In this document: positions 36,201 to 49,014 of the stretch, in pieces
Layout of the letters: each line of letters opens with the position of its first letter
Position numbering within the stretch: position 1 is the stretch's first letter
NCBI RefSeq assembly: GCF_029873635.1
Contig: NC_080419.1
Location: 77,856,931 to 77,920,930 of the forward strand
Length of the DNA: 64,000 nucleotides
DNA from: Malania oleifera
Lineage: Eukaryota > Streptophyta > Magnoliopsida > Santalales > Ximeniaceae
Direction: 5' to 3'
Made by a program: the position numbers and the translations under genes
Notes under the pieces: model-generated
What the model saw: the letters and a program-made list of their open reading frames with translations, nothing else
Told to the model about the DNA's origin: nothing
Databases searched by the model: none

Positions 36201-39200
36201 AAGTCTTCTATCACCAAAGCCCCTTGTATAGTCTTCAATAAAACTAATAACTGACGGTTCACTCTGTTACCTACTGAAAAACCTCATTATACAGTCATGG
36301 GGAACCTTTGACATATCCTGGACATCACAGTCCGTCCTTGGGTACCGTACGATAGACATTCCATATTGATTCTCTATAGAACCCCTTTGAGAGACAACAA
36401 ACGAAGTCTCCTTGTAGTTCCATCCATAAAGCCACCCTAAGATAACACCAATCTCCTTGCAATTTTGTCCTTGCAAATCAGCAAACCAAGACCTATCTTG
36501 GTCGTACCCAACACATTCAGGTCAAAACCTTTTAACAGAGTATCCAACTGATTAGCCTTAGTCAAAGCCTTTCTAGCCAATAACATGTTATTCACACACA
36601 ACAGATACATCAATCCACAACATCCTATCACTCTCTTCCAAATTGGAAGTCTCACCAACTCACATGAGTAGTGATCTGATAGTGCACATGGGTCTACCTT
36701 GATTCTGCTAGTCTGACGAGCTGAAACTCCTTGCACTATGAACTATGTCATCTCTACCTCGAGTCTGTTGCTCCACCTGCATCACATGCCCATCCATACC
36801 GTGATATTGTTTACCTAAGATAGAACTCCCCGTATTTCTCTCCTAAGTCCCTAACTCCACCTGAATAACATGATTACTACTACTACAGTTTTTAGGCATT
36901 TGTTTCTCTTTCTATGCCTGAGTACACTACCCTATACTCTATCACCAAAAGTCATGTCCTCGATCACCCCTTTGTTTGCCATAGGATCACCTAACTTGCA
37001 CCCACATTTCTTATACCCCACAAAAGTGTATTGTTCAAACATCACATCAAGCCTAGATCCTCCATCACTAGAATAGTGTACTAGTGGACATCCACTCACA
37101 ATTGAGTAGTCTACCGCAAAACCTACCCACAATTCACCTGCAACTTTCCCATCTAATGACACCCTTTGGTGATCGGTCACACGAGAAACACGTCATACTC
37201 ATTGACTCCACCAAGAAGTACCCTACAAGCCCTACATATAACTTGTCTTGCTCACAAAACTTCTTGAACAAAACCAGCGTACTCAGCCCCAATGTTTGAC
37301 TTGAGAATCTCTCTCCCGGTCTAGTTCTCCACCTTAGCCACTGCATGAAGTACACCAAGACCCTTCGTGACAAACACATTAAATACATATATGTTTATCC
37401 CTTGATTTTTTCATCATTGGTTCCCAAATATCTGAATACATGTAGTCACCCATATGCTTTAACCGCATATGCCATAGGATACCTGACTTAGATTCAATAG
37501 TTGCAACTCCACCTACAATCGTAACACCCTACAGTGCTTAAATATTTTACACTACCTTTTCTCCTTTTCATCACTATCAAGTTGTTTTCACACACTTTCA
37601 TTTCTCCACTTTTAGACTTGTAACAACAACCATTACATTCTAAAGTACCCAATGAAATACCATTCTTCCTTAGACTTGATTCATGCTTTACATCATATAT
37701 GATTCTTACAACACCATTACACATTTTGATTTTGACATTTCCAATAACAAATATTTTGCATGAAATATCATTTTTCATCGAAATGCAACCAGTATAAATT
37801 GACCCATAGATGTTAAACCATTCTATAGGATAAAAGCATCTCATATCTAAGATCTAAGAATCACTCGTGAGGCACTCTTAACCCGATGAAACATGTAGCA
37901 TATCTCTATCACTACATTCTAAGTCTTCCTCCACTACACTTGCAGATTTTGACAAACCCTTAGACATATATTAGCATTCTTATTTTCACCAAACTAGTGC
38001 TGGAGAATTCTCATCCATGATGTGATACAACACGTCCTTAGCCAAACAAAAACGAATGATTGCTCCCAATTCATTCCAAGTCATTGCATTCATGCTATCC
38101 GATTGAAATTCTATATAAACCTTTCACCAGATCTTGTTGCACCACGAGATCCTTTAATTTAAAGGTCATACAACACGCTTTGCTACCAATTGTTGTGAAA
38201 TAAGGGCCTCTTCCAACAATGCATAGCGGAATAACGAAATTGTTGTAAAGGATCAATTATACACTTGCATACAATGTAAATGATGAATACATAATATATC
38301 CACAACAATAACAATATAAAGAGAGTAAAGATAAGAACAACAAAACCAGGAATTACGTAGTTTGGCAAAGCCTAGATCCATGGGAGCAATCAGCAAGATA
38401 TTTCACTATGAAGATCAAAGATACACACTCGATGATCTTCTCTCCTTCTCTCACCCCTTTCTTACTTTCTTACATGCCAAAATATGCCTAGAAGAACATA
38501 TATAACAAGCCCTCGGAGGCTTTCCTTGGAATCAATCTCCAACCATCACACAGTTTACATTCAAAATTCAAAAATTTTCTCATAGCCCAGAAGCACTTGT
38601 CGACGAGTACAGGAGATTTGTTGACAATCCAAAGAAGGAAACTCATCGAAGAATACGGGGAGTTCATCGACGATCATACAACCTAAGATTTCATGGCTCT
38701 TAGGATCTTCTCGTCGACGAGCACAGGGCACTCGTCGACGAGTCCCTGCTATGTTGCCTCTTCATGTTTTTTTTTCCTTCTTTGTTTACGAACTCCAAAC
38801 CATAAAAGCCACACCATAAACAACATCCTTTGCTTCTCATGTTCTCCCAGTAAATGGTATTATTTTCACTAAGAAATTTATCATAACGTTGGAACAAATA
38901 AGACATCACACTTAAAACATAGATGAATTCTAGCTTAAAATTAAATCTCAAAATGGAGGGAAATCTTATCCTTGGGGAATCAAAGAGATTCTTGGGTGAA
39001 TCCCTAGCTTCCCTTAACTAGAAATAGTCAGACTAGATTAGAAAACACCACACTAGAGTTGAGGTGTAGGCCAATTTATCATCCTCCACAAGACTTTACC
39101 TTAATATTGATGTGAAAAGCTTGAGATATGAAGAAATCTCACGTTGTTAGGGAATAAAGGAGAAGACGGCTTTGCTTAAAGGATGAGTTTAATCTTCTGC

Positions 39201-41011
39201 AAGGTGAACTGATGTATATATATATACATACGTTAAAACCTTAAAACTAATAAACTCAAAATTTTTAATTTTAGGATACTATGCTTGGATGGCTCATCAC
39301 TCTCTGATGGGGTTTCGCTTCTATTTAATGAGGCAAAAGTGGAATTCCTCTATGCCAGAGTTTGTAGGATTTAGTTGATTTCTAACAACTCCCCTATTGA
39401 TTAGCAGCATGAAAATTACCAAACTCTTGGCTTTTCTCCATTTGAATCTTAAGGAGCACAACCAAGACATCCTTGCTAGCAAGATAAGCTATTTCACCAA
39501 AGATGCATCTATGAGATCTAGCCTAAAATCTCTTGGAGGCCAATACTTCTAGCTCTGCAAATAATGATGTAGAGATGCTCACCAACTCACGAGGTTCAAG
39601 ATTAAGATTAAGGTCATTCGCAACAAGATGAACTCTTCATTCTTGCTCATCACTTGGTGCTTCGATGATGCATAGGATAAAAAAAAAAGAAGGAAGGCAT
39701 TAAGACTTCAAGGATCACCTCCAAGCTTTGCGTCAAGTGATTTCCAAGGCAAAGATGACAATGGTTGACCATGAGGACTTGTTTGACGGCTATAAGACTC
39801 GTCTACCCTTGCCTAACTATGGGGAGAATTAAAATAAGTTTCTTTTTCCTTTGTATCTTGTACTTTTGTGGCTAAGTACCAAGCACTACTTGAATCTTGT
39901 AACCTTTAGTAGACTAAATAAAGTATTTGATCTGGATGCATGTCTCTTCATGGCCTTATTTGGCTGACTAACTAGTCAGCTAATTATTAGGGATATTTTG
40001 CATTCTCCATGCTCAGTTGAGTCAAAGTCCTCCTCCTTAGTATATGTTGTGCCACCAAGAGACCCTCATAATTTTGGGGCTTAGCCTCTTTACCTTCTTT
40101 TATATAATTTGCCAATAGTTCATTCTTATGATCTCCATAAAGGATGTTTTCTATAGGAAAATCTCGTTGCCCACCATTGTTGCTAAGTTTGGTCAAAGTT
40201 TTCATGTGCGATGCTTCAACCAAGAGAAAATCAAGGAGTGACTATCGTTTGCCCCCCAATGTTTTCTTGACAGAGAGCAGGCTAGTTGAACTCATCATAG
40301 TAGTTACAAGCAATGATTCAATCGCACCCATAGAAAAATTATAGGCAAGTTGTTGTAGAAGCCTTCAGGGGTGTTTTTGTAGTGAAGTCTAATAAATTAA
40401 CAAACCTGTCTTTTTTCACATGTTCTTCATCCATAATATCATCTTACTCTTTAAATCCCCCATGATCATCTTCATTGCAATTTCTACCTTGTCAAAGGTG
40501 TGAAAATTTGCAAAATGAAATTTCAGCCATTTCTTATCGAATGGTCACTGAGTCATCATTGGAGAGTCGGTCATATTTGGAAACATTTACATTGTATCTC
40601 TATCAAGAAACTCTGGAAATTGGTAGAATAGTAGTAGGTCCTAGCGAGCATGCCAAAAAGATATTTGGGCAAAATAAAGCACCTTTTAAGTGATCGTGAA
40701 ATAAGGATTGAGATGGGGAGATGGTGATTTGGATGGAGTAGACTTATTTTGTCAACCCACTTTAGAGTTGTAGGGCTAGTTACCCTATTTCACAAATGAT
40801 TACCCCCCCCCCCCCCCTAAAATAAGAAGTGGGAGAGAATCATAGAAATTGTAGAAAGAGGGAGAAAGAGAGGAAGGTGAAATGACTTATATTAGAAGAG
40901 GGAAGAATGATGTATAGACGAAGTAGATTGAGGGGAAAGCAATGCAAGAGAGAGGGTGCACAAAGATTGCACAAACACTATCTCAATAGATCAACTCTCA
41001 CTCTTCCTTTC

Positions 41012-41059
<48 letters not shown>

Positions 41060-42343
41060 TTTTCTTTTACTTAGGGAGTTCTTCCAGAACCCACTTTGAA
41101 AATATTTTAAATTCTACTCAAAGACATAAAAATTCAATTCTACTCAAACACATCTAAATCTTTTAACTAGAATCCCCCATCAAGATCTAGAATACCTTTC
41201 ATGGCAACTGAGCATTAAGAACCAAATTTTTATAGTCAATTGATGTTGAAAAGAACATCACTCCTCTGCTTATTTTCAATCCCTCTTGAAAATAAACCAA
41301 TGTGCACATAGGTGATATTATCATAATAACTAAAAGCAAATTGATGGTTCAAACCTTGTCAATTCTATGTAGGTAAAAAATTAAGAATAAAATTACCCCC
41401 AAAGAATATAGTAGTGGCTAATTAGCAAATAAGATTTCTACTTTCATATTGAAGCTTCATATTCAAACATGCAAAGGGTTTTGCAGCATACATTTCAACT
41501 ATTAAAACTTAAAAGAAGTAGTAGTTTCTATGAAAGATTGTAATTCAAGAATATTCCTAACTTCCAAAAACAAAGCCAATTGTTGTGGGCTGTCTAACCA
41601 AAAAAAGTCCCAAAAAGTGTTGTAATTCCCAAAAATAAAAAAGTGACAAGGACTTATGGGGATTACATAAGACTACCCCTTTACCAGTGAGCATGTTGAG
41701 AAACTAAACATGTTCTATTATGTCTATATTTTAGCTAAATTAAATATTTATAACTATTTTCAATCAAAGATCCTACACATATACTAAAAGTATAATGATT
41801 CTATGGTAGGTACTAGAGTGTTCCTAATAATTTCTCCACTCATCTCCAATACACCTCCTAGTAAACTTTAAAAATAACATAAATACCTGTATGCCCCACC
41901 GAGGCAGCGGCATGAAGCGAGGTGGTCAACCTATCAGACTCCAGCATCAGCAGCCACGGATAATTCATCAAGAGATGCACCACCACAGCAAGCCTGCCCG
42001 CCTCACACGCCAGAAAGAGCGAGCTCTTGTCGTCGCAGCTCACCCTGTCCACCAGCCAGGGATTAATCTCCAACAGCAGTTGCGCAATCTCCACCCTCCC
42101 TTCCCTGCATGCCTCGTGCAGCGGCGTTTCCATCCTCGCGTTCTCCGCCGCCGCCATCTCCGGCCGCACCCTCACTATCTCCGACGCCAACTCCGCGTGC
42201 CCAAACCGCGCCACCAAGTGCAAAACGCTGTTCCCTGATCCCGGCACGGTTTGGTCGATGCAGCTCTCGTCATTTTCCTGAAGGATGCTGCGGAAGGCTT
42301 GGACATCGCCTTTCAGAACCGCCTCGTGGAGCTTTCTGTCCAT
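30299..42343 (-). CDS. Ankyrin-repeat/PGG membrane protein, three exons
   Basis: Exons: 42343-41887, 32802-32387 and 31237-30299, read on the minus strand, giving 603 residues. Donors (CAG|GTATTT; ACC|GTAAGA) and acceptors (TGCAG|ACATAG; AGCAG|ATGGTC) follow GT-AG. Phases match: exon 1 ends one base into a codon and exon 2 completes it, rebuilding the ankyrin motif HTDIVKELL. Start MDRKLHEAVLKG is typical of the family; an upstream in-frame ATG at 42409 is less likely. Residues 35-310 hold eight or nine ankyrin repeats (SVLHLVARFGH, TPLHEACREG, SPLHVACSKG, TPLHCAAIKG). The C-terminal PGG domain has about four membrane segments from residue 412, with INPPGG near 430-434, and a basic then Ser-rich tail. 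Family members such as Arabidopsis ITN1 and ACD6 act at membranes in salt/ROS or defence signalling; that role here is inferred. Length and motifs indicate an intact gene. Confidence 0.9.
31238..32386 (-). other. Ankyrin gene intron 2
   Basis: A phase-0 intron of 1149 bp with GT-AG ends. AT-rich, with a (TG)n run at about 32271-32289. No insertion is evident. Confidence 0.85.
35298..38825 (-). mobile_element. Copia retrotransposon in intron 1, TSD TCCTT
   Basis: Two LTRs of 635 bp each (35298-35932 and 38191-38825) bound a short internal region of about 2.26 kb. The outer ends are TGTTG...CAACA and are flanked by TCCTT on both sides (35293-35297 and 38826-38830). On the minus strand a primer site TGGTAGCAAAGC follows the 38191 end, and a polypurine-like AATGTGGAGA precedes the other LTR. 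The LTRs carry CGTCGACG modules. The LTR near 35298 has lost its inner TGTTG to an A/T run. The element lies antisense to nothing: it has the same orientation as the host gene. Confidence 0.93.
36267..38150 (-). pseudogene. Copia gag-pol remnants of the intronic element
   Basis: Reading minus strand, the order is copia-like. Gag traces lie at 38020-38150 (CLAKDVLYHIMDEN). The gag-pre-integrase region at 37494-37844 has GNVKIKMCNGVVRIIYDVKH and ISLGTLECNG. Integrase C-terminal pieces at 36932-37388 include TDHQRVSLDGKVA and PMANKGVI. Reverse transcriptase pieces at 36437-36736 include ANQLDTLLKGFDLNVLG, with VNNML where YVDDM is expected, so the catalytic DD is lost. A further piece with MSKVPHD is at 36267-36476. 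Everything is broken by stops and deletions, and RNase H was not found. Confidence 0.85.
40803..40817. repeat. C15 homopolymer
   Basis: Uninterrupted run of C within intron 1. Confidence 0.95.
41016..41055. repeat. (TA)n microsatellite
   Basis: About 20 TA units in intron 1. Confidence 0.95.
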
Positions 42344-42681
42344 ATTTGCAGATAATCTTAATGGACTATAAGAATCTATCTTTGCAATTCTCCAGGCACA
42401 CACACACAAATAATATATACATTATATATATATATATATATATATATTGAAGTTTTCCTCAACGACTGCGGGCTGCTGTGAAATTTCCTGGAAGAGCTTG
42501 ATCACAAGCATGGATGCAGGGCAGCAGCTTATTATTAATTGTTTAACTTTGACTAATATTTCTTTCTGTCTTTTGTTAGGAAAATGTCCTTTGGACAAGA
42601 ATGGTCGGAAGATGAGGAATAGACTTAGTGACCACAACTTTTGGGATCGTAAGTCTTCCACATTTCTTTTTTTAAAAAGGG

Positions 42682-42719
<38 letters not shown>

Positions 42720-43032
42720 GGTGAGAACGATTGGGAAGGGAGGGGCAGATGGAGATGGAAAGGCAATTTAATTTGTTTTCTTTGAGTAGTAAATTTAAGA
42801 AAATCTATGGCGGATGACTTCCGGGTATGATGCAGTATACTTTATTACAAGTCGTTAAATTTTAAAATTAATGAAATTTATGGAAGGACGGTGCCCTTTA
42901 ATACTATAATCATATTAGGTTCATACAATTATTACTTAATTGTCCATTAATTTATATTTTTTATTTGAGAGTAAATAATGCATGTATTATTTTATTTTAT
43001 AAATTTAATGAATTTAAATATACATATAAATC

Positions 43033-43063
<31 letters not shown>

Positions 43064-43700
43064 TATGTGAATAGTTATTTCAGCTAGTGTCGAGTCTGCA
43101 ATAAAATACTACAACTAATCCTAATAATAGAGAAAAGTAATGAAAATAACAAAACTACTAAGTAAATTATATTCAATTACATAATTGTCTGTATAACATG
43201 TATCAAGAAACCTACTTATTTTACAATGCAAAGTATTCATCAATAGAAACAGCCTACACAAATGCCTTTACCTTAGCAATGACACTTTTCATCTTTTGTG
43301 CTATCAAATCCTTAAAGGCAATTAGTAAGTAAATACATTCTTTACAAATAAATCTCTTTATGACCGCATCATTTTCGTTGTCATAATATATTATGTCATT
43401 TGATAATTATTGTTGTGACAAAAAATTATCTAAATACTTCATTCTCATTTATTATTGTGGAAGGAAATGAAAGCAAGAGCAATCTCAAAAGCACTAGGTG
43501 GTAAAATGCAATACATTTATAACATTTTTGGTAAGATAAATAAAAACATAAGATTATTTTAAAAATTCAAAGAAAACACAAGAAGTTATGTTCTATAGGC
43601 TTGCTGAGAATGTCATATAATATAATTTGAAATCTAAAGAATTAAAATTCTAATAATCCAGTGATGCATGTACTGTGAATTGAAACATTATTATGATAAT
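42344..43700. other. 5' flank of ankyrin gene
   Basis: Contains two TA microsatellites (about 42423-42447 and 42688-42717), another at 43034-43053, and AT-rich sequence. The promoter should be here because the gene reads leftward, but TA-rich text prevents calling a single TATA box. Confidence 0.5.
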
Positions 43701-43704
43701 TTGT

Positions 43705-44394
43705 GATTGTGAGTCTATATTATTAATTACTAAAATCAATTATAACAAATATTTTGATGAGATATGGTTTTTCTTTTGTAAAATAGTATGAAAAAAAAAT
43801 GGATCAAAATAAATTTTTTTTAAAAAAGAATTGAGTTTAGAAAGGTTAGAAAGACAAGCTAATGATTTGGATTTGAATTGGGTAATCAATGTGTGAAATT
43901 TGTGAAATATATGTAAGTTAAGTTGGATTGAGTTATTTACAAATGAGTGGGTAAAATATATTATTAAAATAGATAATTATACCCACCCAAACGGATACTG
44001 TTAACAGAGAAAAACATATTCATAATTTTATTTTATATAGTTTTTAAATATTTTAACATATATTGGTCAAGTAATAGAAAGACTATTGTTTTTATCACCT
44101 GTTGATTTTTTTTCTTAAAATAGTTTCAAGTTCTATCATTATCATTAAAAAGAAATTCCCTAAGAAAAAGTCACCCAACAAATTTATCATTCAATTAAAA
44201 TTTGTTTGGCCTATTTTTTTTCGTTATTTTCTTATAACCTAGGAACACCAACCACCATTGCGCCACTTTGAACACTTATTTGACCTATTGTCTTATTGGA
44301 TTTTATTTCAATTGATCGGTTTTATGAATCACTTTTAATCTCTCATTTGCTTGTCTTGTAACCACGATATTCTTCCACCAAAAGTGAGAGCATA
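43705..44394 (+). repeat. Direct duplication, copy 1
   Basis: About 690 bp that recurs at 51604-52490. Shared blocks include 'gtctatattattaattac', 'gtgtgaaatttgtgaaatat', 'tggatactgttaacagagaa' and 'gcttgtcttgtaac'. It is cut on its right by the copia LTR at 44395. Copy 2 continues past the equivalent point, so it shows the pre-insertion sequence. Confidence 0.9.
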
Positions 44395-44910
44395 TATTGG
44401 GAATTAACAACAAATTTTCAAAACCTGTGAGAAACAAAATAGAGAAAGAATAAACGCCAAAGAAAAATCAATCACACGCACAAGACAGTATTAACGTGGT
44501 TCGGCAATTTTGCCTACGTCCATGATGTTGCAGAGATTTCACTATTATCAAGAAGAAAAATACAGAGAGTGTGGCGGTACAATAATCTCTCTCTTGCTCT
44601 CTCGCGAGGTGTGACTGCTTACCCTAATCACCCAAAAATAATCATTTTATATGCTGCGAACAAGGTTTCGAATGGGCTACAAAACGAGTCTAAAAATTTT
44701 CATGGGGGCGTTGCCCCTGGACCTCCATGGACTAAGCCTTAGGATAAAAATCTCTTATTAAAGAAAATTCAGGTCATCATCCAGATTTAACGCAACTAGG
44801 CTCCACAAAAGCCCAACAAATCTCCCACTTGAAGACTAGTTCAATCACCAATATCGATTGCAATCCTCCAAATGAACAATCCCTCATCCCTGCAACTCAT
44901 CCTCCTGTCC

Positions 44911-45130
44911 TCAAGCTAGAAGACCAACTGAAGCTGCACACAGCTTCAGTTTCTCAATAGTAACACCCTCAGTCAACATGTCTGTTGGGTTCTTAGATCC
45001 ATAGATCTTCTCAAGTATTACCAGTTTATCTTCAACAAGGTAACAGATAAAGTGGTATTTTGTCTGTATATGTTTCGACTTTGAATGAAAAGTTGAATTT
45101 TTGGCAAGAAAAATTGCTATGATTGTCACT
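44911..45130 (-). pseudogene. Copia RNase H C-terminal remnant
   Basis: Reads IAIFLAKNSTFHSKSKHIQT and KNPTDMLTEGVTIEKLKLC, the typical end of copia pol (usual forms HARTKHI and ADMLTK). It is separated from the RT domain by a stretch with stops (45130-45447) that covers the rest of RNase H. Confidence 0.85.
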
Positions 45131-45447
45131 GTGTAGAATGCCCATCTTCTACTTCTTACCCAATTCGTCTAAGAAACCATGTAGCCAAATCATCTTCTTT
45201 CCAACTTCAGTTGCAGCTTCTGTAGTAGACAAAGTAACAATCTTTTGTAAATTTGAAGCCTATGCCAAGATATAGCTGTACCTCCTAGAGTAAATAAAAA
45301 CTCAATAGTACTCTTTCTACTATCATTATCACTAGCAAAATCAGTTTTTACATAACCATGCAGTTTCAAACTTGCACCTGTGGAGCAAAGACATGTATCT
45401 AATGAACCCCTCAGATATCTTAGAATCCACTTGACTACCTCCCAATG

Positions 45448-46330
45448 CTACTTTCCTGGCCTACTCATGAATATGCTAACAACTCCCATTGTATGTGTAA
45501 TGTCTGGCCTTGTACACACCATAGCATATATCAAATTGCCAATAGCTGAGGCATAGGGCACCTTGCTCATATAGTCCATTTCTTCTTTTGTCTTCAGTGA
45601 TTGTTCCTTGGTTAGTTTGAAATGACTACCCAAGGGTGTGCTCATTGGTTTAGCTTCATTCATGCTGAACCTTTTGAGAATTTTCTTCACATACTTTGAC
45701 TGTGAAAGCTTCAATGTACCATTAGCCTTGTCTCTAATGATTCTCACTCCAAAGATTTGCTTTGTAGATCCCAAATCCTTCATTGCAAACTGTTTGGACA
45801 ATTGCTTCTTCAGATTATTAATCTCCTCAATGCTAGACCCTGCAATGAGCATATCGTCTACATATAACAGTAAAATGATGTAAGAATTGTCAAAGAACTT
45901 AACATAACAGCAGTGATTAGTTTCACATCTCTTGAACCCAATTTTATGTATAAAACTATCAAATTTCTTATACCACTTTCTTGGAGCTTGTTTGAGGCCA
46001 TACAAGCTTTTTCTCAGTTTGCAGACTAAATTCTCTTGTCCTTGGACAATGAACCCTTCTGGCTAAATCATGTAGATGTCTTCCTCCAAGTCACCATGGT
46101 CGTTTTCACATCTAACTGCTCAAGATGTAGATTTTCTGCGATCACCATTCCCAATACTAGTCTAATTGTCGACATCTTCACAATTGGAGAAAATATTTAT
46201 GTGAAGTCAATGCCCTCCTTTTGCTGGAACCCTTTGACAACTAATATGTCTTTGTAGTGCTTGCTAACATCATGTTCTTTCTTTATTCTGTATACCCACT
46301 TGTGGTGCAAAACCTTCTCCCTACTGGCAA
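45448..46330 (-). pseudogene. Copia reverse transcriptase
   Basis: An open segment (45448-46005) starts MYGLKQAPRKWYKKFDSFI and contains the active-site YVDDMLIAG followed by KDLGSTKQIFG and MSTPLGSHF. It ends at CTRPDITHTMGVVSIFMSRP. The upstream third of the RT (46005-46330) is in broken frames. The preserved YVDDM shows limited decay here compared with the intronic element. It would copy element RNA into DNA inside virus-like particles if intact. Confidence 0.92.
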
Positions 46331-46335
46331 TTCAG

Positions 46336-47524
46336 TCAGTTCCCATTATGAATCCCTAACAAGGAATCCATCTCATCCTTCGTGGCTAACTCCCACTTGC
46401 TTGAACTTTCATCCTGTAAGGCTTCATCATAACACTCTAGCTCACTACCATCAGTTAGCAGGAGATAATTTAGAGCAGGTGAATAACGTTGTGGAGGTCT
46501 AATGATCTTGGAAGATCTACGGACCATAGCTACAAGTGTATTCTGATTTGCCTGTAATTCTACATTCTCCTTATCATCTTCACCCCTTTCCTGGGCAGTA
46601 CTTTTAGTCAAATCATCTAAGTTAACAAACTCAGATTTCTTCTGATCTATTGTTGTGACATCTAACACTATAGTTGACCTGTTATTGTACATAACCTGTT
46701 CATTAAATATCACATTTTTACTTTTTATGATTTTCCTGTTTTGTTCATCCCAAAACCGATAGCCAAATTTCTCATTACCATAGCCAATGAAATAGCATAT
46801 TTTGGACTTTGCATCAAGTTTACTATGAGCTTCAAAATTAATATGAACATAAGAAAAACAACCAAAAACTTTTAAGTGAGAAAACTTTACCTCTTTATCG
46901 CTCCAAATCTCTTTAGGAAGTCTAAACTCCATGGGAACTGAAGGTCCTCGGTTCATCAGATAAGCTTCAGTACTGACAGCATCCCTAGAAAATTTTTGGT
47001 AGTCCAACATGCAACCTTATACTCCTAGCATGCTCATTGAGAGTTTTGTTCATGCGCTCAGCCACACCATTCTGGTGTGGTGTCCCAGGAATGGTCTTTT
47101 CCATTTTGATTCCATGTGCAGCACAATACTCTTTGAACCCTCCATCTATGTACTCTCTTCCATTGTCTGACCTCAAACACTTTACTTTCAAACTTGTCTC
47201 TGTCTCAACTATAGCCTTCCACTTCTTAAAAGTTTCAAATACATCATATTTATTTTTTAGAAAATAAACTCAGGCCTTTCTAACTGAGTCATCAATGAAA
47301 GTAAAGTAGTACCTTGAACCTCCAAGGGATGCAACGAGAGAAGGCCCCCATAAATCTGTGTGCACTAACTCCAATTTTTCAACCTTCGATGTTCTGCCAC
47401 TTTTCAAGAAACTCACCATTTTATGCTTTCCTAAGATGCAACTTTCACACAAATCAAAATCAATGAACTTCAATTCCAGTAGTTTCCCTTTTGACAGCAG
47501 CATCTTCATCCTTTTCTCACTCAT
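46336..47524 (-). pseudogene. Copia gag-pre-integrase and integrase
   Basis: Minus-strand order: LCESCILGKHKMVSF with LVHTDLWGPS (47270-47524), then YYFTFIDDS, CLRSDNGREYI and PGTPHQNGVAERMNKT (46985-47191), then HLKVFGCFSYVHI and CYFIGYGNEKFGYRFWD with a linker rich in acidic residues (46336-47010). These carry the D, D and E positions of the integrase core. Frame breaks near 47260 and 47000 inactivate it. Confidence 0.92.
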
Positions 47525-47894
47525 GTGACCAAGTCTACATTATCATAAGCTTGTATCAGTACTTGCTTCAGCAACTGTAATTGTGTCTCTTGGACTTGAG
47601 GTCATGTATAGAGTACCAGATTTCTTTCCACTAGCCAATACTCTGGCTCCCTTTGTAACCTTCCAAGTGCCACCAGCAAACAACATTGCATGCCCTTCAT
47701 CATCAAGCTATCCGATAGAAATCAAATTCCTTCTCAGGTCAGGAATATGTTGTACCTTCTTTAGTAACCAAACGGATCCATTGGGCAACGACATCTGGAT
47801 GTTTCCCATACCCACAACATCCAAGGCTGTACCATCAGCCAAATACACTTTACCAAAATCTCCCTGCTACATAGTTATGTATGATTTCATGGTG

Positions 47895-48150
47895 TGAAGT
47901 GGTATGAAACGAAGCTCCCGAGTCCAAAACCCAATCATCAAGTGGACTGTCTACTGCAAGAAGTAGTGCATCATGTACCTCTTTTGTTATAGTATTAGAA
48001 AAATCATCCTCATTCTTTTTCTTGAAACTTTTGCATTGTCTCCTAAAGTGACCCGTTTTCCCGCAGTTCTAGCATTGTTCCTTTTGGCCAAATCTAGATT
48101 TACTTCTATTTCGATTTTAGTTTCTAGATTTTGATCTACCCCGATCTAAA
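47895..48150 (-). pseudogene. Copia zinc knuckle and aspartic protease start
   Basis: CCHC knuckle NCGKTGHFRRQC at about 48034-48072, with a stop in place of one residue before it. Then a protease motif DDWVLDSGASFH (about 47900-47945) carrying the catalytic DSG. Confidence 0.85.
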
Positions 48151-48152
48151 TT

Positions 48153-48797
48153 TCAATCATTACCTCTACCTCTTGTCTTAAGGTTTAGGGTAGAACCAAA
48201 TCCCAAGGTTTCACCCGCATCTCTTCTGCGAATCCCCTTAGTTAGAATTAAATCTTGTATATCATTATACTTTAGTTTTTCTTTTCCAGTAGAGTTGCTT
48301 ACTGCCATCCTCATTGTCTCCCAACTATTTGGCAACGAAGCCAAAACGATTAGTGCACAAATCTCATCATCAAAATCAATTTCTACAAATGATAATTGAT
48401 TTGTGATAGTATTAAACTCATTCAAATGTTGTGCTACAGATGCATTCTCTGCCATCTTCAAATTAAACAATTTCTTCATCAAATGTACCTTGTTATTTGC
48501 TGACGGTTTTTCATACATACCAGACAAAGCCTTCATCAGATCTGCTGTAGTCTTCCCCTTCGCAACATTGTGTTCAACAGACCTAGACAAAGTTAATCTT
48601 ATAACTCCTAGTACCTGTCTGTCAAGGAGAGTCCATTCCTCATCCTTCTTAGTAGTAGGTTTTTCTCCTAGAAGCGGAAAATGTAACTTCTTCCCATGGA
48701 GATAATCCTCGATCTGCATTCTCCAGAATCCAAAGTCTATGCCATCAAACTCTTCTATTTCATATGTCTTTCCTGCTTCCTCTGCCATTGCTCCCAC
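48153..48797 (-). pseudogene. Copia gag, nearly open
   Basis: 214 open residues starting MGAMAEEAGKTYEIEEFDG (MAEEAGKTYEI is the likelier start). It contains FWRMQIEDYLHGKKL, DRQVLGVIRLTLSRSV, VHLMKKLFNLKMAEN and ASLPNSWETMRMAVS, characteristic of Tnt1-type gag (UBN2). It forms the particle and lies directly after the primer site. A stop follows at 48153 before the zinc knuckle, so the product would lack nucleocapsid. Confidence 0.9.
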
Positions 48798-49013
48798 TCG
48801 AACCTAACCATAGGCTCTGATACCAGTTGTTGGGAATTAACAACAAATTCCCAAAACCCGTGAGAAACAAAATAGAGAAAGAACATGCATCAAAGAAAAA
48901 TCAATCACACGCACAAGATAGTATTTACATGGTTCAGCAATTTTGCCTACGTCCACGGAGTTGCACAGATTTCACTATTATCAAGAAGAAAAATACAGAG
49001 AGTGCCGTGGTAC

Positions 49014-49014
<1 letters not shown>

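Larger units (their letters stand above)
32803..41886 (-). other. Ankyrin gene intron 1, about 9.1 kb
   Basis: A phase-1 intron flanked by good splice sites. It includes the copia element at 35298-38825, C- and TA-runs, and long AT-rich stretches (32850-35290; 38830-41880) in which no gene was recognised. Short frames at 39987-40223 and 40475-40693 have no recognisable domain. Confidence 0.8.

Noticed and set aside
39987..40693. Frames of 78 and 72 residues in ankyrin intron 1
   Set aside because: No recognised motif and no supporting splice context; left as unassigned intron sequence.
42344..42409. Upstream in-frame ATG of the ankyrin gene (MCVCAWRIAK...)
   Set aside because: The extra 22 residues come from a CA-repeat region and do not resemble the family; MDRKLHEA is the usual start.
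41891..42450. Plus-strand Pro/Arg-rich frames of 84-115 residues
   Set aside because: Antisense shadows of ankyrin exon 1.
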